Source: Molanna angustata (Eukaryota > Arthropoda > Insecta > Trichoptera > Molannidae). From it: DNA of 64,000 nt. The translations under genes were made by a program, and so were the position numbers. The notes below the pieces were generated by a model. The model did no database searches. It had not been told where the DNA came from and saw only the letters and a list, made by a program, of their open reading frames with translations. The stretch lies in contig OY754968.1 of NCBI GenBank assembly GCA_963576475.1, positions 19,132,234-19,196,233 of the forward strand, given 5' to 3'. Below are positions 22,793 to 33,737 of this stretch, one piece after another. Numbering within the stretch: the stretch's first letter is position 1; each line of letters starts with the position of its first letter.

Positions 22793-23392
22793 TACAATAA
22801 GAACTAAAACTTTCCATAAGATGTAGGTAGGTACTATGTCAGTATGAACGTACATTGTTATTCAGCAAAGTAATTTGTAAGTAGCTTTTCGGTTATTGTT
22901 CAAATGAACAAACACACTAAAATGTTTGTTATGGTTTTAAGGAATACCATTAACCGCAAGACGATTATCGCCAAATGTTATTTCAATTTTATGCTCGGAA
23001 GCCGTTAAAGAAGTGACACAGGCAGCGGCCATATAAAAACTTTCTGTAGCGAGTTCGCGTCTCGAGTATATAGGAGAAAGTTGTAAAATTGTCGTAAATA
23101 TGAAAATGGAATCGTTTTCCATAAGTTCTTACCTCGGGAACATCGTACCGCACCAAGGGAGAAAGGTAGAATTAAGAATGGCGAAAAAAAAACCTTCCGC
23201 GGGCAGACCGTAAGTGGCAGTATATGACAAGCGTAAAAGAAAAGTGTAGAATGGGGGAATGATATTAAAAAAAAGGTACTATAAAACGGAATAGTGGTAA
23301 AGGAGGGGCTGTCTTAATAAATTAACCGCCTTACTATCCCCGCGGTTGTACTTCGCCCCTCCCCCCTCGTCTCATACTTGCACTGTTCTAAG
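22793..23392. other. Unannotated block, GC-richer towards 23.3 kb
   Basis: 23140-23390 is GC-richer (CCTTCCGCGGGCAGACCG, CCCCTCCCCCCTCG). No domain is seen in any frame. Confidence 0.3.
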
Positions 23393-23439
23393 TAGAGCTT
23401 GCAATTTGAGTATTCGAATATTCTGTATTCGAATAACTC

Positions 23440-23790
23440 TCCGAGAGTAAGGAGATGGGGGATCATGTGTGACGCGGCACATTGCCATGTTAAAGGACTT
23501 GCAGGAGGAGGGACCAAGAACTTGCATCTTTGGTCCCTCCTTCACCCACTCGCAACAGAGTCACTCGCTTTACTCAATCGCAGCACCCATTCACAGTGGA
23601 CCTTCAACATATACGAACAAGTCGCTTCTCGAACTCCTTTATTCATACAGCAGCCCGACTGTGGAACGATCTTCCGAATTCTGTGTTTCCACCTTCGTAC
23701 AACCCGGGTCATTTTAAAATCCGAATCAATAAACTCTTTTCTAGACTGCAAACCCCTCCCTACGCTACGTAGTGCGCTTCTTCGGAAGAG
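23440..23790 (+). pseudogene. LINE-I ORF C-terminus
   Basis: The frame 23530-23772 reads TRNRVTRFTQSQHPFTVD, then RFSNSFIHTAARLWNDLP, NSVFPPSYN and FKIRINKLFSRL before a stop. The pattern RxTRx(n)HPFxV...R(F/Y)xxSFxxxxxRLWNxLPxSVFPxxYxxxxFKxRxNxxL is the standard ending of one class of insect LINE polyprotein. Upstream homology switches frame near 23530 (RRWGIMCDAAHCHVKGL in another frame). Overlapping longer frames here are read-through of the same remnant. Confidence 0.75.
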
Positions 23791-24430
23791 CAAAATGGAC
23801 CCAAATCCTAATAGCTGGTGTCCCCTACGTAGACATGTTAAAAAAAGGAGAAAATCATGAAATGAAATTACTTATTTTCCATTATTTACACATATATAAT
23901 ATATAACAATAACAAAAAAATAACTATATTTAAAAAAAACTTATTATAAACATACGATGTTCAATTGTACCTAATTGGAAATTTACTGCAGTACTTTTAC
24001 AACTTGGCCTAAGGTTACATGTTTTTGAATGCATAAAAAATTAAGTATAAACAGAAAAGAAAAAATAATCAGAATAATATAAGGTGATCTCTCAGTTATT
24101 TTAGCCCATATAACTGTAGTGGAAATGATGTATGACACCAAGCTATGGTACAGATTCTCAGGTTATGAAGGCACAGAACAGTGGCAGATGTAGATTTGGC
24201 AGATGATTGAATAGACAGAACTTATTCAAAGTTGGCATTGACGGTATAAAAAGTAGTTTACCATATTTATTGATAAGTTTTTTGTGTGCATGTTTTGAAA
24301 TTAAAATAGCATTATTATTTTCGAATATATATATTTGTTGGATTTATTTATAATAATAATAATCATTTATAGAGACAATAAAGCTGTTTGCATACATAAT
24401 ACGAAAATGCCGTGGTACGAGCATATTATA

Positions 24431-24665
24431 CAATACATACATACAATCACGGCACATTACAAAGTTTGGGTAACCAGCAACAAGTGTGCGGATGTGCAGA
24501 ACCTAATAAAAAAAACCACTACACATTCGTGAATATCAGAATGGGTGGTGAACCTCATTGCTGGAATATGTGAGATGATATTGTTACCTGTTGTATTTTC
24601 GATTACCCGGCTCTTACGGCATACCCGAAAACAATTATAGGTACTAGAAAATAGTGGAAGCAGTA
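24431..24665 (-). mobile_element. SINE-B copy with TATG tail
   Basis: In minus orientation the copy reads CCGGGTAATCGAAAATACAA, CAGCAATGAGGTTCACCACC, CATTCTGAT, CACATCCGCACACTTGTTGC and the end GTGCCGTGATTGTATGTATG. The tail here is (TATG)n, the same repeat that ends LINE-B at 35.95 kb, instead of (GAAT)n. Confidence 0.75.
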
Positions 24666-24899
24666 TAAAATTTACTGAGGCAAAAAAGCTGTTTACATCT
24701 CAAAAATACCACGACGAAAATGGACCATTCTCAGCAAAGTTGCGTCCCCAGCAGATGATTTTCAGTATACCGTGATTTTTATAGATATTCAACTTTTGAA
24801 GAGGATAATTAACGTCTTTCAAATATTAGAATAGGCGCATATTCGATCAGATGACTTATTAGCGATACGATATTCGAATAGTTGAAATTGTAAGCTCTA

Positions 24900-25230
24900 T
24901 AGCTTCCAATCCACCCGGCAGTTCGCGGGGAAAACTTGCGCCATTATTATTTTACGCGGGTAACAAGCGGCGCGATAATATGAAGAGTTCACCCCCGCGG
25001 CATTTAGAGGGGGCACCCCCCACTACAATTTTTCATCCTCTTCCCTCACCACTACCCCCCCTCCCTCCGCCCCGTCCTAATGCGATGGAGGAAATATGTC
25101 TCGGTGTACGGATGCTGTAATACCGACTTTTTATTGGTAAAAGTGTTCACTTTTAGTTTTCCGGCAAGCTGCTTTAATCGCCGCTTTGTAGTTTATTTCG
25201 GTTTCGAAGGAATATGCTGGTGGTAGTTTC
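24900..25230. other. GC-rich single-copy island
   Basis: About 24910-25110 is among the most GC-rich sequence in the window (GGCAGTTCGCGGGGAAAACT, ACCCCCGCGGCATTTAGAGG, long C-rich runs). There is no open frame with a domain. Such islands in AT-rich insect DNA are often conserved enhancers or unannotated exons, but neither can be shown here. Confidence 0.35.
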
Positions 25231-25828
25231 TTTTTTAATGGAGTATCATTCCCTCACTATACGACCTCGGTATATTTGGTTAATGACCACATACACACAC
25301 ATTTTTTTAACCGTATAGTATATTTTCGGAGATGTTGTTCTCTTCAATTCAACAATTCTGTAATATCCTATGGTAATTTATAAATATATTCATACTATCA
25401 TGACATATTATACGACAATGTGGCTTAATCAGCGACAGGTATAAGGGTATATCTACCTACCTAATAATGTTACATTCAGAAATTATTTAAATTTACATTT
25501 ATATAAATAAATGTATATTTAGATAACTTATAATTTAAAATCATGAAACCTTCCCGGATCTTGGAACTCTTCCCGGTATGGAAAATTTAACATGAATAGT
25601 TTAACATAAAAATTTTCCGATAGGAAATCAGTATTTTGTTCGTTTGGTACTCATTATTTTTCGATTAGCATTAAGTTTACCTATATTGGTTTTTTCGAAG
25701 CCATAAAAATGAAAATCAACAATATTATTGTCAGAATAATCAAATATTATACGACAAATTATGCAATTTTAATATCCTTTTATCAAAAATAAAAATTATG
25801 AAAAAAACTAAATAAAACGTCTTGTGAA
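25231..25828. other. AT-rich block, nothing recognised
   Basis: Only short frames. No repeat terminus. Confidence 0.3.
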
Positions 25829-25925
25829 TTTATTTTATTTATTTATTTTATTTTTATTTATTTCTATCCAAAAATATACAGTTTATATGAGATACAAAAT
25901 ATCTTAAGATAATATAAGCTTATTC
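25829..25925 (-). mobile_element. LINE-type 3' tail, minus orientation (tentative)
   Basis: TTTATTTTATTTATTTATTT precedes ATCCAAAAATATACAGTTTA. It is similar in form to the other reversed AAATA tails. No coding portion is detected. Confidence 0.3.
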
Positions 25926-27306
25926 ATGCATAGTTAACATACAATGTAAATATAAGTTATCTCATTTCAATAAATATCAATTTACCACTTCACTGGTGCT
26001 TACATAGTTTAAGCCATATCTTTTTGTTTGTATCTTTTTTATTTTAATTATTTTATTGTTTCATAATCTCATATATTTCAAAGGTTTTTTATTTTAAAAA
26101 ATATTTTCATTCGAAGGAAAATCAAATATTGTATGGAAAACTATCAAAATGGCGGCATGTATACACAAAACACTTACTTTAAAAAAAGGTTATACATTAT
26201 TAAACAAAATAATCACAAAAGATAAAACTAGTAAGTGTCCTTTGGAAATTGACTTAAGTTTTATAACCGTATTCGAGATGTTGAGTGATTTGTGTAGGTA
26301 CTTGAAAAATAATATATTTATTGGTATGACGAACTGTTCTTGTGGATAAAATATCAAACAAATAATATTAATATCTGTATCGTACCTACACAATAATTTC
26401 AAACGGTGTTTTGCATGTAAATCATTCAAAATTGCTAAGAATAGTGTAGGTAACGTCTTATTTAATTTGAAATAATAATTGCAAGAGGAAATTGACTTAT
26501 TCGCAATATTTCATTACCTGCGGTGAACCTCAAAGCACTTTGGGCCGCTTATGAATGAACGATAATCTTCAATGAATACATCTCTTGAGAAACGGCGTAA
26601 AAAACCCTCGGTCCGCGCGCCACAATTGTGCTCATTCTGACAGGGGTAATGAATCACGCGTGGACTACCTTCAATCGAAAAGGGATGTAATCTACAAAAT
26701 ATTTGATACTTCAAGTGACCAGTATTATTAATTAATGTTTATTTATTGGAATTGTGGAAAATATCGTCACATAAAAAATTAAAATTGGGAAATTTTAACT
26801 ATGTGTGATATACAAAACAAAAAAATATTTAATTACCTATAAATTTAAGAAAAAAAAATGTAAATAAAAGAGGTAAAAAAAAACATGTAAATAAAAGAGG
26901 TTGGTGTTGGTGAGCTGTAGGTATGCGTAATTAAATATTTTTTTATTGTTGCTGAATTGATATGACGTACTTTGTTTGAGGTTTTTAATGGGTGCGTGGT
27001 TTCACCTACATATATTGGGGAGAGACAAATTACAACGGAATGCGCATATGACTCAAACCAGATAGAGTGAAACAAAGTTCCTACCTGAAGGACTGTGGAA
27101 GGTTGAAGGACTCTGGAACAATCCTATCAGCTCCTGGTGACGATGATGACGAAAACACTTTTGACGAAAAATTTTGAGTTAACACAGGCACAGATAGGTT
27201 TTAATTTTAGCGTGATGAAAAATGTTTTAATAAATCGAAATGGACGCGTGAACTATAATCGTTCGGATTTTACTTAGACGAGCGATGTGGAAATTATACG
27301 AAGTTT
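25926..27306. other. AT-rich block with GC-moderate patch 26510-26700
   Basis: At 26855-26900 a short direct duplication of TGTAAATAAAAGAGGT is present. 26510-26700 is less AT-rich (GAGAAACGGCGTAAAAAACC, GGTCCGCGCGCCACAATTGT). No gene is recognised. Confidence 0.3.
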
Positions 27307-27400
27307 AGGTTTATTTATTTATTTATTTAAAGGACAACATACAGCATATAATAAATTATAAAACATAAAGATAATTTGTTTAAGAATAAAGCCAATTACA
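27307..27400 (-). mobile_element. LINE-type 3' tail, minus orientation (tentative)
   Basis: TTATTTATTTATTTATTTAA is followed by AGGACAACATACAGCATATA. Only the tail form supports this call. Confidence 0.3.
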
Positions 27401-28561
27401 GGTTGTCGCTGAAGTTATTGTAGTATATTAAGATATATTAGGAATGGTTACATATTATGGTGAGATATTGTATGAATGATGTGTGAAATTGCATATATAA
27501 ATGTGTCAGTATATTAAGTGTTAAATTTGATTATGAGGATGAAATTTTAAGTTTGATATATTTTTTAAATGTGGGGGCGCTAAGTAAGAATATGTCAATC
27601 TCTTGGAAATGCCTATTATATGTAGGTATTACAGATTCTTGATACTGAAGAATGAATGCGTCCGCTCCTGATCGGCGATGATGTTATTGTTACGTATGGA
27701 GTATTGGAGATTGACAATATAAGTAGGTAGGAAAAGGGCATAATTACTGGATAATGGGAAGGCGGAATTTATTCCACTGACATCCAATTCAGCTACATAC
27801 CTCCTCATCAATACATTGGATAACCAGGTGTTGTAATTAAAAACTTGTAAAATAACAATATTAAATAGTTCAACTAAACAAAAGTACTTTCTGATTTCTG
27901 ATAAAATTTGAATCTTGAGAATACTGTCGACCGCCGTAGAACAGTTGTGCTATAGGTGAAAGAAATCGGTCGAGGCAGAATTCGATGATTTTTATTGTAT
28001 TACGGAGTTTTTTATGAATGTTAGATATGAATGGTATGTGCCTCAAAAGTTGAAAAAAAGGTTATTTTATTTATATTTTGGAGCATAGGATCCCTTGCTT
28101 CAATACATATAGCTGGTCAGGTTTAAATCAGGGGTGGCTAAGCGGGGTCGCCATCAACTACAAGTGTTTATTGGATAGTTGTCTAAATGAGGGTCCGAGA
28201 AATATTGCTCACTTGATACATTTTACACGCACCGATCTAACCTCTTAGGATATCTGCTACATAATATGTATTACTTACATACATTACTATCTACTTATAT
28301 ATCTATAGGTACTATTATGGTCATCGGTTTTCTGTAGTAATTTTGGTAATGGTAAAGCCTCGGTCAGCGGTGTTCCATAGTAGTAATTTTGGTAATGGTG
28401 ATAACCTAAACACAGGATTGTAAGACTTTTCAAACGAAAATTTATTTTATTAATTATCTTTATAATAATTTATGGTTGTTATAACACAAAAACGAAGGAA
28501 ATGAGGCTCGTTAAAAGAATGTAGATAGTACCTAATATTAAATATCTTTTTTTCGATGAAC
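27401..28561. other. AT-rich block with SINE scraps
   Basis: 27928-27990 joins a SINE1-like head (GACCGCCGTAGAACAGTTG) to a reversed SINE3 middle (TGTGCTATAGGTGAAAGAAA, TCGAGGCAGAATTCGA). At 28319-28402 a stretch of about 60 bp containing TAGTAATTTTGGTAATGGT is tandemly duplicated. No gene is seen. Confidence 0.4.
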
Positions 28562-28621
<60 letters not shown>

Positions 28622-28690
28622 TTGTAACATAAGAAATAATATACAGGTACACATCAAAGTTTAACAATACAATATTTTTACAAAAAAAAA
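28562..28690 (-). mobile_element. Retroposon tail with 58-bp poly-T
   Basis: An uninterrupted T run (28562-28619) is followed by ATTTGTAACATAAGAAATAA and TATACAGGTACACATCAAAG. The long pure homopolymer on one side suggests a recently inserted poly(A) retroposon in minus orientation, of which only a 3' piece is recognisable. Homopolymer length may also be an assembly estimate. The polylysine open frame it creates is spurious. Confidence 0.5.
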
Positions 28691-29340
28691 AGATCCTTAA
28701 GAACTAGATGCGGAATGTAAACTGCTTCACTAGGTTAAAAACCTGTTCTGAAGCAGGTATTTGCAACCATATTTAAATACTTTTAATAATATTAACACTA
28801 TCATGTTCAGTAAAATGTTCGATAAAAGTTATACATTTTCTTCTCCTATTTTATACATTTTAAATATGATAATATGTGTACATATGTAGTGAGTCGCATG
28901 TATGTAGTGAGTTTAATATTTTTTACACAATTTTTTTCACATACCTATTTTTTTATGTATTTCACAAATTGTATTGCCTTCTAATGAAACAATCTTAATC
29001 GTAAAAAATCTAATATAAAAAAAAGTTAGGGTTTTATATTGATGATATACTTATATTTAGATTTAAATAAAATGAACTGTTTTGAATTGCAATAAAACAT
29101 TGGGGATTAGTGAGTAGGTTTTTTTTATCTCATTTATTTATTGATTCATTTATTTGATAATCACACAACAATTTACGAAATGATATATTTGTAATTAAAA
29201 TATATTTTTGGGAAATTTTCAGCGCACATAAGTTTTTGAATTTTAATATTTAAGGGACGGAAGGTGCTGATGGGTAGGAAAGGACTGAAGGGACGGAAGG
29301 GTCTGAAAAGACGGAAATAGGTTAATAATTGTATACACAG
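28691..29340. other. AT-rich block, nothing recognised
   Basis: 29250-29320 contains imperfect GGGACGGAAGG repeats leading into the Helitron terminus. Confidence 0.3.
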
Positions 29341-29370
29341 GCAGGACAACGTCTGCCGGGTTTTGCTAGT
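29338..29370 (+). mobile_element. 3' terminus of a second Helitron type
   Basis: AGGCAGGACAACGTCTGCC can form a 5-bp stem (GGCAG/CTGCC), followed by GGGTTTTGCTAGT ending at 29370, with T next. A GC hairpin about 8-10 bp before a terminal CTAGT is diagnostic of Helitron 3' ends. The 5' end was not located, so the full extent is unknown. Confidence 0.55.
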
Positions 29371-30011
29371 TTCATCATAAAATTAAAAAAGGGAGCACTT
29401 TTCAATATGTAATCCTATTGTAGACACATAATTTTCAACTGGAAAGTTATATTAAAAGAGAAATATAATATGTTATTGTTTTAGTGTAAATCATTATTAT
29501 GTGTGCAATTTTAATGACTTGATGTGACCTTCAGAAATTTGTTAATATTAGCTAATTTCGTATTTTCTGTACGCATACATTTAAACCAAAACTGTCTATA
29601 CCTATATTGAATGTGTATTGTATGGTAGAGGTCTATTCGTCCAGTTGATTGTGGAAACAGTTGCGATAATAGTCAGCCATAAATATTATGATTTCATTTT
29701 ATCCAGGCCGCGGTGTTCGGTAGCTACAGAATTGAATTGAATTTGTAACAGATCGCCAACGATACGGTGGCGGTGGTAGGAGAGGGGGTGGATATATATT
29801 GGAGGGATGCGATTTACCGATTCACAGTCCCATGTGGAACGCTCGATAGGACAGTGTCGCCATTATAAAAAAAGCAAAAACAACAAAACGATTTTCACCA
29901 ATTAATAAACGAAACGATCCAAAAATACAAAATGAAAATAATCACCTTCAGGTGCAAAATTATTTCGTTTTTTTTTAACAGGCATGGCAAGGCCAGTCAT
30001 GAAGTTGATTA
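29371..30011. other. AT-rich block with GC patch 29700-29870
   Basis: No gene-like frame. The patch includes ACGATACGGTGGCGGTGG, AGGAGAGGGGGTGG and CCCATGTGGAACGCTCGATA. A regulatory role is possible but unproven. Confidence 0.3.
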
Positions 30012-30506
30012 AGATTTTTTTTAATAAAATGAAAATGTCCTTGTTAAACAAGTACATATACATCTTCCTACATTCATTCATTCATTCATTCATACCATGA
30101 CGGCATATCCCACAATGTGGGGTAACCAGCGAAAGGTGTGCGGGTGTGCATTTCCTTATAAAAGGGAGCACAACACATATGTGTATACCCACACACTAGT
30201 CTCGTCTCACCTAAAAAGGCTCTACATTCAGAATGGGTGGTGAACCTCATTGCTGAACTATGTCAGATGTTATTGTTGCCTGTTGTATTTTCGATTACCC
30301 GGCTCTTACGGGACACTCGAAAACAGTAATAGAAAAGAGTGGAAGCACTATTCTAAGCCAGTGCCTCACTATCTTCATACATTCCCTTAAATAAGCATAA
30401 ATGCTTGTGCTATAGGTGAACGAAATCGATCGAGGCAGGATTCGAATTCGCGACCACTGCTAGCCCAGCTAGCCCAGCGCGCTAACCGCTCCGTCATCGA
30501 CCCATC
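30012..30506 (-). mobile_element. SINE3 copy split by SINE-B
   Basis: The 3' tail of SINE3 (30012-30075) and its head and middle (30371-30506) are one element interrupted by SINE-B. The head reads, on the minus strand, GGAGCGGTTAGCGCGCTGGG, then a local duplication GCTAGCTGGGCTAGC, then the B box GCGAATTCGAATCCTGCC and AGCACAAGCATTTATGC. Confidence 0.8.
30076..30370 (-). mobile_element. SINE-B inserted in SINE3 with target duplication
   Basis: This is the most complete SINE-B copy. On the minus strand it starts GGCACTGGCTTAGAATAGTG and ends ATGCCGTCATGGTATG followed by (AATG)n. It is flanked by ATCTTCCTACATTC (30062-30075) and ATCTTCATACATTC (30371-30384), a 14-bp duplication with one mismatch, as expected for LINE-driven insertion. 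The 5' TGGCTTAGAATGG-like string (as in the 37.5 kb copy) resembles an A box, but no clear B box follows, so its RNA ancestor is uncertain. Confidence 0.8.
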
Positions 30507-30649
30507 TAAATTAGATTCAAAATTTAATTTTTAATTGATTACAATCAAAATTTAGAAATCTTTTTGTTAAAAATTGCCTTACTAATCAACCTTGATCTGA
30601 AAGAATTTTGGTGATCGAATGTAGATTAAGATTAAAATTTGATTATGAT

Positions 30650-30812
30650 CCGACCGCCGCCGTGGCACAGTTGGTAAGTCGATTGGTTTCTGTGCGGGGG
30701 TAATGCGTTCGATTTCTAGCAGAGGAGAAATTTATTTGAATTAATTTTTCACGCAAATGTTGCTTCTTTGGGCTGGTAAAAATTCTTTGTTGGAAAAAAA
30801 TTGACACAATGA
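30650..30812 (+). mobile_element. SINE1 copy, 3' end lost
   Basis: The head reads CCGACCGCCGCCGTGGCACA, then GTTGGTAAGTCG, and has a decayed B box GCGTTCGATTTCT. The middle AATTTTTCACGCAAATGTTG leads to GGGCTGGTAAAAATTC, after which similarity fades. The tail with the stem-loop is missing or strongly diverged. Confidence 0.75.
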
Positions 30813-30982
30813 ATATAAGAAGAGTTCGGAGTAGGTACTCTAATACCTTGTAGATACTGTACTAGCAAAGAGGGGTTATTGTAAGGAAACAGTAGAACTT
30901 AAATGACTGTATGGGTACCTAATATTTGAATGGCATCATGGGATAATGAACAATTCTCGCTTTCTCTCTCATTTTCTTATGA

Positions 30983-31989
30983 ACTAGTTGCATGTAACAC
31001 ATGAGATCCAACTATCGATAGCGATAGTGCGTATAGCTGAAGAATAAGTACCAAATTATATACCCATAAATATAAATTATTTAATATTGTAAGATATTTG
31101 GTTTTCTATACAACACATGTACCTAGGTATGTATGTATGTCAAGATAGGATAGTATGGAGGTCAGTCCTTTGATCTTACCCAGAATATGAAAACAGCATG
31201 ATGGTATGTATGTATGTTTGGAGATTAGTATCAAACTATTAAGTCTTCTTAGATATTGTGTGTAGGCTACTACCATACAAATTGTATGAAGCAATGTCGT
31301 CACTAAATTCAATTTTTATAAAAATTGTTAAAAAAAATTTGAGATGTGCTATCACAATTACAATATTTTTTATAGAAAATTAAATTTTCTAGTTGGTGTG
31401 TTGCGGCTTTTTTAGATATTTTTAAAAAATTTGGAAATAAACTCATAAATTTATCATAAAAAAATATTTTTCTTAGTAAAAAATATTTGAGAAAACCTGG
31501 AATTTTTTAAAAAAAATTAATTTGAGATTTTGTATTTGTCTATGTTTATACAAATTTTCAGCGTTCTAGCTTTTGTGGTTTCTGAGATATATGGAAAAAT
31601 AAACCAAAATTTCAAAAGTTGGTAACCCCTGACTGAAACAAAAATTTACAATTCTGAGTATAAAAGTTTTGTAGGCCTATAACTTTTTATATATTCTGAA
31701 AATTTGGGCTCTGTAAATTGAGCGGATCAAAAGTTATAAGGGGGGACGGACACACACACACACACACAGACACACACACACACACACAAAACTGACATAA
31801 AATGTTCTACTCCGAATTCGGAGTAAATCCATGTATGAGAACATATATGCTGCGAGGCCTCTAGTTGGTGTTATTAGCATGAAAAAAGTCCACTACGCCA
31901 TACAAAATTTTCCTTCGTACACGAATCTTGGCTTAATAATGTCGATTCATTCAGAGAATTGAATTCTCATGAACGAATCGACAGTTGGA
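30983..31989 (-). mobile_element. Helitron-like non-autonomous element, copy 3
   Basis: Reverse orientation of copies 1 and 2. ACTAG at 30983-30987 is the inverse of the 3' CTAGT. Next come TTGCATGTAACACATGAGAT (hairpin), the CA microsatellite at 31752-31788, and TCGACAGTTGGA at 31978-31989 as the 5' end. Both flanks fit insertion between A and T (reading on the element strand). Internal sequence matches copy 1 throughout. No transposase or RepHel domain is present. Confidence 0.75.
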
Positions 31990-32553
31990 TAAGGGTCGTG
32001 ATTCCCAACAGATGTACTCATCAGGTAGGCACCTTCCTTGACTTGATCGATCTATCTCATCAGTGATATCTCCCTCTGTCTTCTTCTTGGAATACCTCTC
32101 AAGGTTTTCACTATTTCGATTCATGGATAAAGGAACGTATAATCTTTTTTGATTAATTTTATCGTTATTTTGATAGTTTATTTTAATACGTAAACACAAC
32201 ATTTTTAAGCAAAAACGTGTTGGTGGTAGAGCGGGAATCTCACTGGATTAGTAATGAAAAGATGGGGAGTTCCTACCCTGCCCTCCTCAACCAATTTCTT
32301 TTGCTTTTAGCAACATCATTCTTATGCTTAATTTACGGAAAGTATGAGGATGTATGTATAATTTTCATCATCTTCTTATTTCCTGCCCATCTCTCCCCGG
32401 GGTCGGGCTTGTCATCAGTCGCCATGATCTGCGACTGTGAGTTGTTTTCTGTGGTTATGAATATGTTGGTACTTTTCACAAGGACATAATCATTCTTTAG
32501 AAAAAAAAAGTTAAAAGTCGTTTTTATTATACAAATCCTATTTATGAGTAATT
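31990..32553. other. Block with a possible degenerate SINE and LINE scrap
   Basis: 32215-32290 has a SINE3-like head (GTGGTAGAGCGGGAATCTCA, CTGGATTAGTAAT). 32360-32440 carries TTCCTGCCCATCTCTCCCCG, then GGGTCGGGCTTG, a motif I associate with lepidopteran repeats without being able to name it. No gene is recognised. Confidence 0.35.
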
Positions 32554-33133
32554 TTGATAGTCGTATGTGTGCAGTGAGTGTACAAGTAGATATATGTATA
32601 TGTATGTATGCTGTGTAGGAAGATATGAATGGTCGAACATAAGATAGACAATGGTGATCAATGGCTAATGTTATATCCAAATATTATTATGTACATGTTG
32701 ATAGTCGTATGTGTGCAGTGAGTGTACAAGTAGATATATGTATATGTATGTATGCTGTGTAGGAAGATATGAATGGTCGAACATAAGATAGACAATGGTG
32801 ATCAATGGCTAATGTTATATCCAAATATTATTATGTACATGTTGATAGTCGTATGTGTGCAGTGAGTGTACAAGTAGATATATGTATATGTATGTATGCT
32901 GTGTAGGAAGATATGAATGGTCGAACATAAGATAGACAATGGTGATCAATGGCTAATGTTATATCCAAATATTATTATGTACATGTTGATAGTCGTATGT
33001 GTGCAGTGAGTGTACAAGTAGATATATGTATATGTATGTATGCTGTGTAGGAAGATATGAATGGTCGAACATAAGATAGACAATGGTGATCAATGGCTAA
33101 TGTTATATCCAAATATTATTATGTACATGTTGA
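32554..33133. repeat. Perfect 144-bp tandem repeat, four units
   Basis: Units start at 32561, 32705, 32849 and 32993 (spacing exactly 144). I read the four units as identical base for base; the last lacks its final 3 bp. Each contains an internal TATG-rich stretch and GGTCGAACATAAGATAGACA. Identity suggests very recent amplification, gene-conversion homogenisation, or an assembly collapse/expansion artefact. 144 is a multiple of three, but each unit carries in-frame stops in the frames I checked, so it is not a repeat protein. Confidence 0.95.
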
Positions 33134-33737
33134 AGGTTAATCGTTTCCGGCAGCATTTTATAGCTGCTTTATATACAGAGGCTCGCCATATTGTTAGATT
33201 CATTGAAATATTACTACAGATCTTTGAGAAGCGTATTTTGTGGGAGTATTATTCATACTTTTTCTTCACTAATGAACGTATAAATCACTAGTGATTTTTC
33301 CTATCTGTAAACATTTAGACATTTCAGTCTGATTTTTGCGCATAAATCCTTCAATAAATTATTTTTATAACTTAAAATAATATATAAGTACCTTCATCAA
33401 ATAATACTGTTATAATTTACTTACTAAACAATATTTTTAAAGTTTTGTGTTACGGAGTGATCATTTATTTTGAAATTAACAAATATAATGCCATATATAC
33501 AGGAGAGCAAATCTCCAGCGCGAGTTAGTAAACACAATTAAGGACGAAAATAATTATATTTGGGTCACGTTCTGCGAGGCAAAAGGTATAGTCTGCTCCA
33601 ACTGACGAAGGGCAAAATAGAAGGACGCCGAGGAATAGGATGACTTCAAATTTCATGGGTCATAAACTACTAAACATCAGTGATGATATTAATAAGTAAG
33701 GCATTAAAATTTATTATCTAAGTAAAAATGAAAAAAA
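33134..33737. other. Unannotated block after the 144-bp array
   Basis: A frame ending at 33291 (KVNRFRQHFIAALYTEARHI and onward) runs out of the last tandem unit. I do not recognise it and no splice or start signal supports it. 33520-33680 holds GACGCCGAGGAATAGGATGA, a faint LINE-C-like scrap (compare GTCGCCGAGGGACTG at 36.2 kb). Confidence 0.35.

Larger units (their letters stand above)
23393..24899. mobile_element. TIR-bounded composite, about 1.5 kb
   Basis: The left end TAGAGCTTGCAATTTGAG, then TATTCGAATA (23393-23420), is repeated inverted at the right: TATTCGAATAGTTGAAATTG, then TAAGCTCTA (24871-24899). Some 25 of 29 positions agree. A TA target duplication is possible because both outer edges read TA. 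The interior holds LINE-I, AT-rich DNA and a SINE-B copy, so it is either a DNA transposon that collected insertions or a chance inverted pair of a dispersed repeat. Confidence 0.5.

Noticed and set aside
23399..23860. Longest open frame (153 codons) as a host gene
   Set aside because: The recognisable LINE-I ending lies in an overlapping frame (23530-23772). The longer frame is a shadow with no domain.
28479..28667. Polylysine open frame
   Set aside because: It is translation of a 58-bp homopolymer tail of a retroposon.
32333..33291. Coding repeat protein in the 144-bp array
   Set aside because: The unit length keeps frame, but each unit contains stops in the frames checked.
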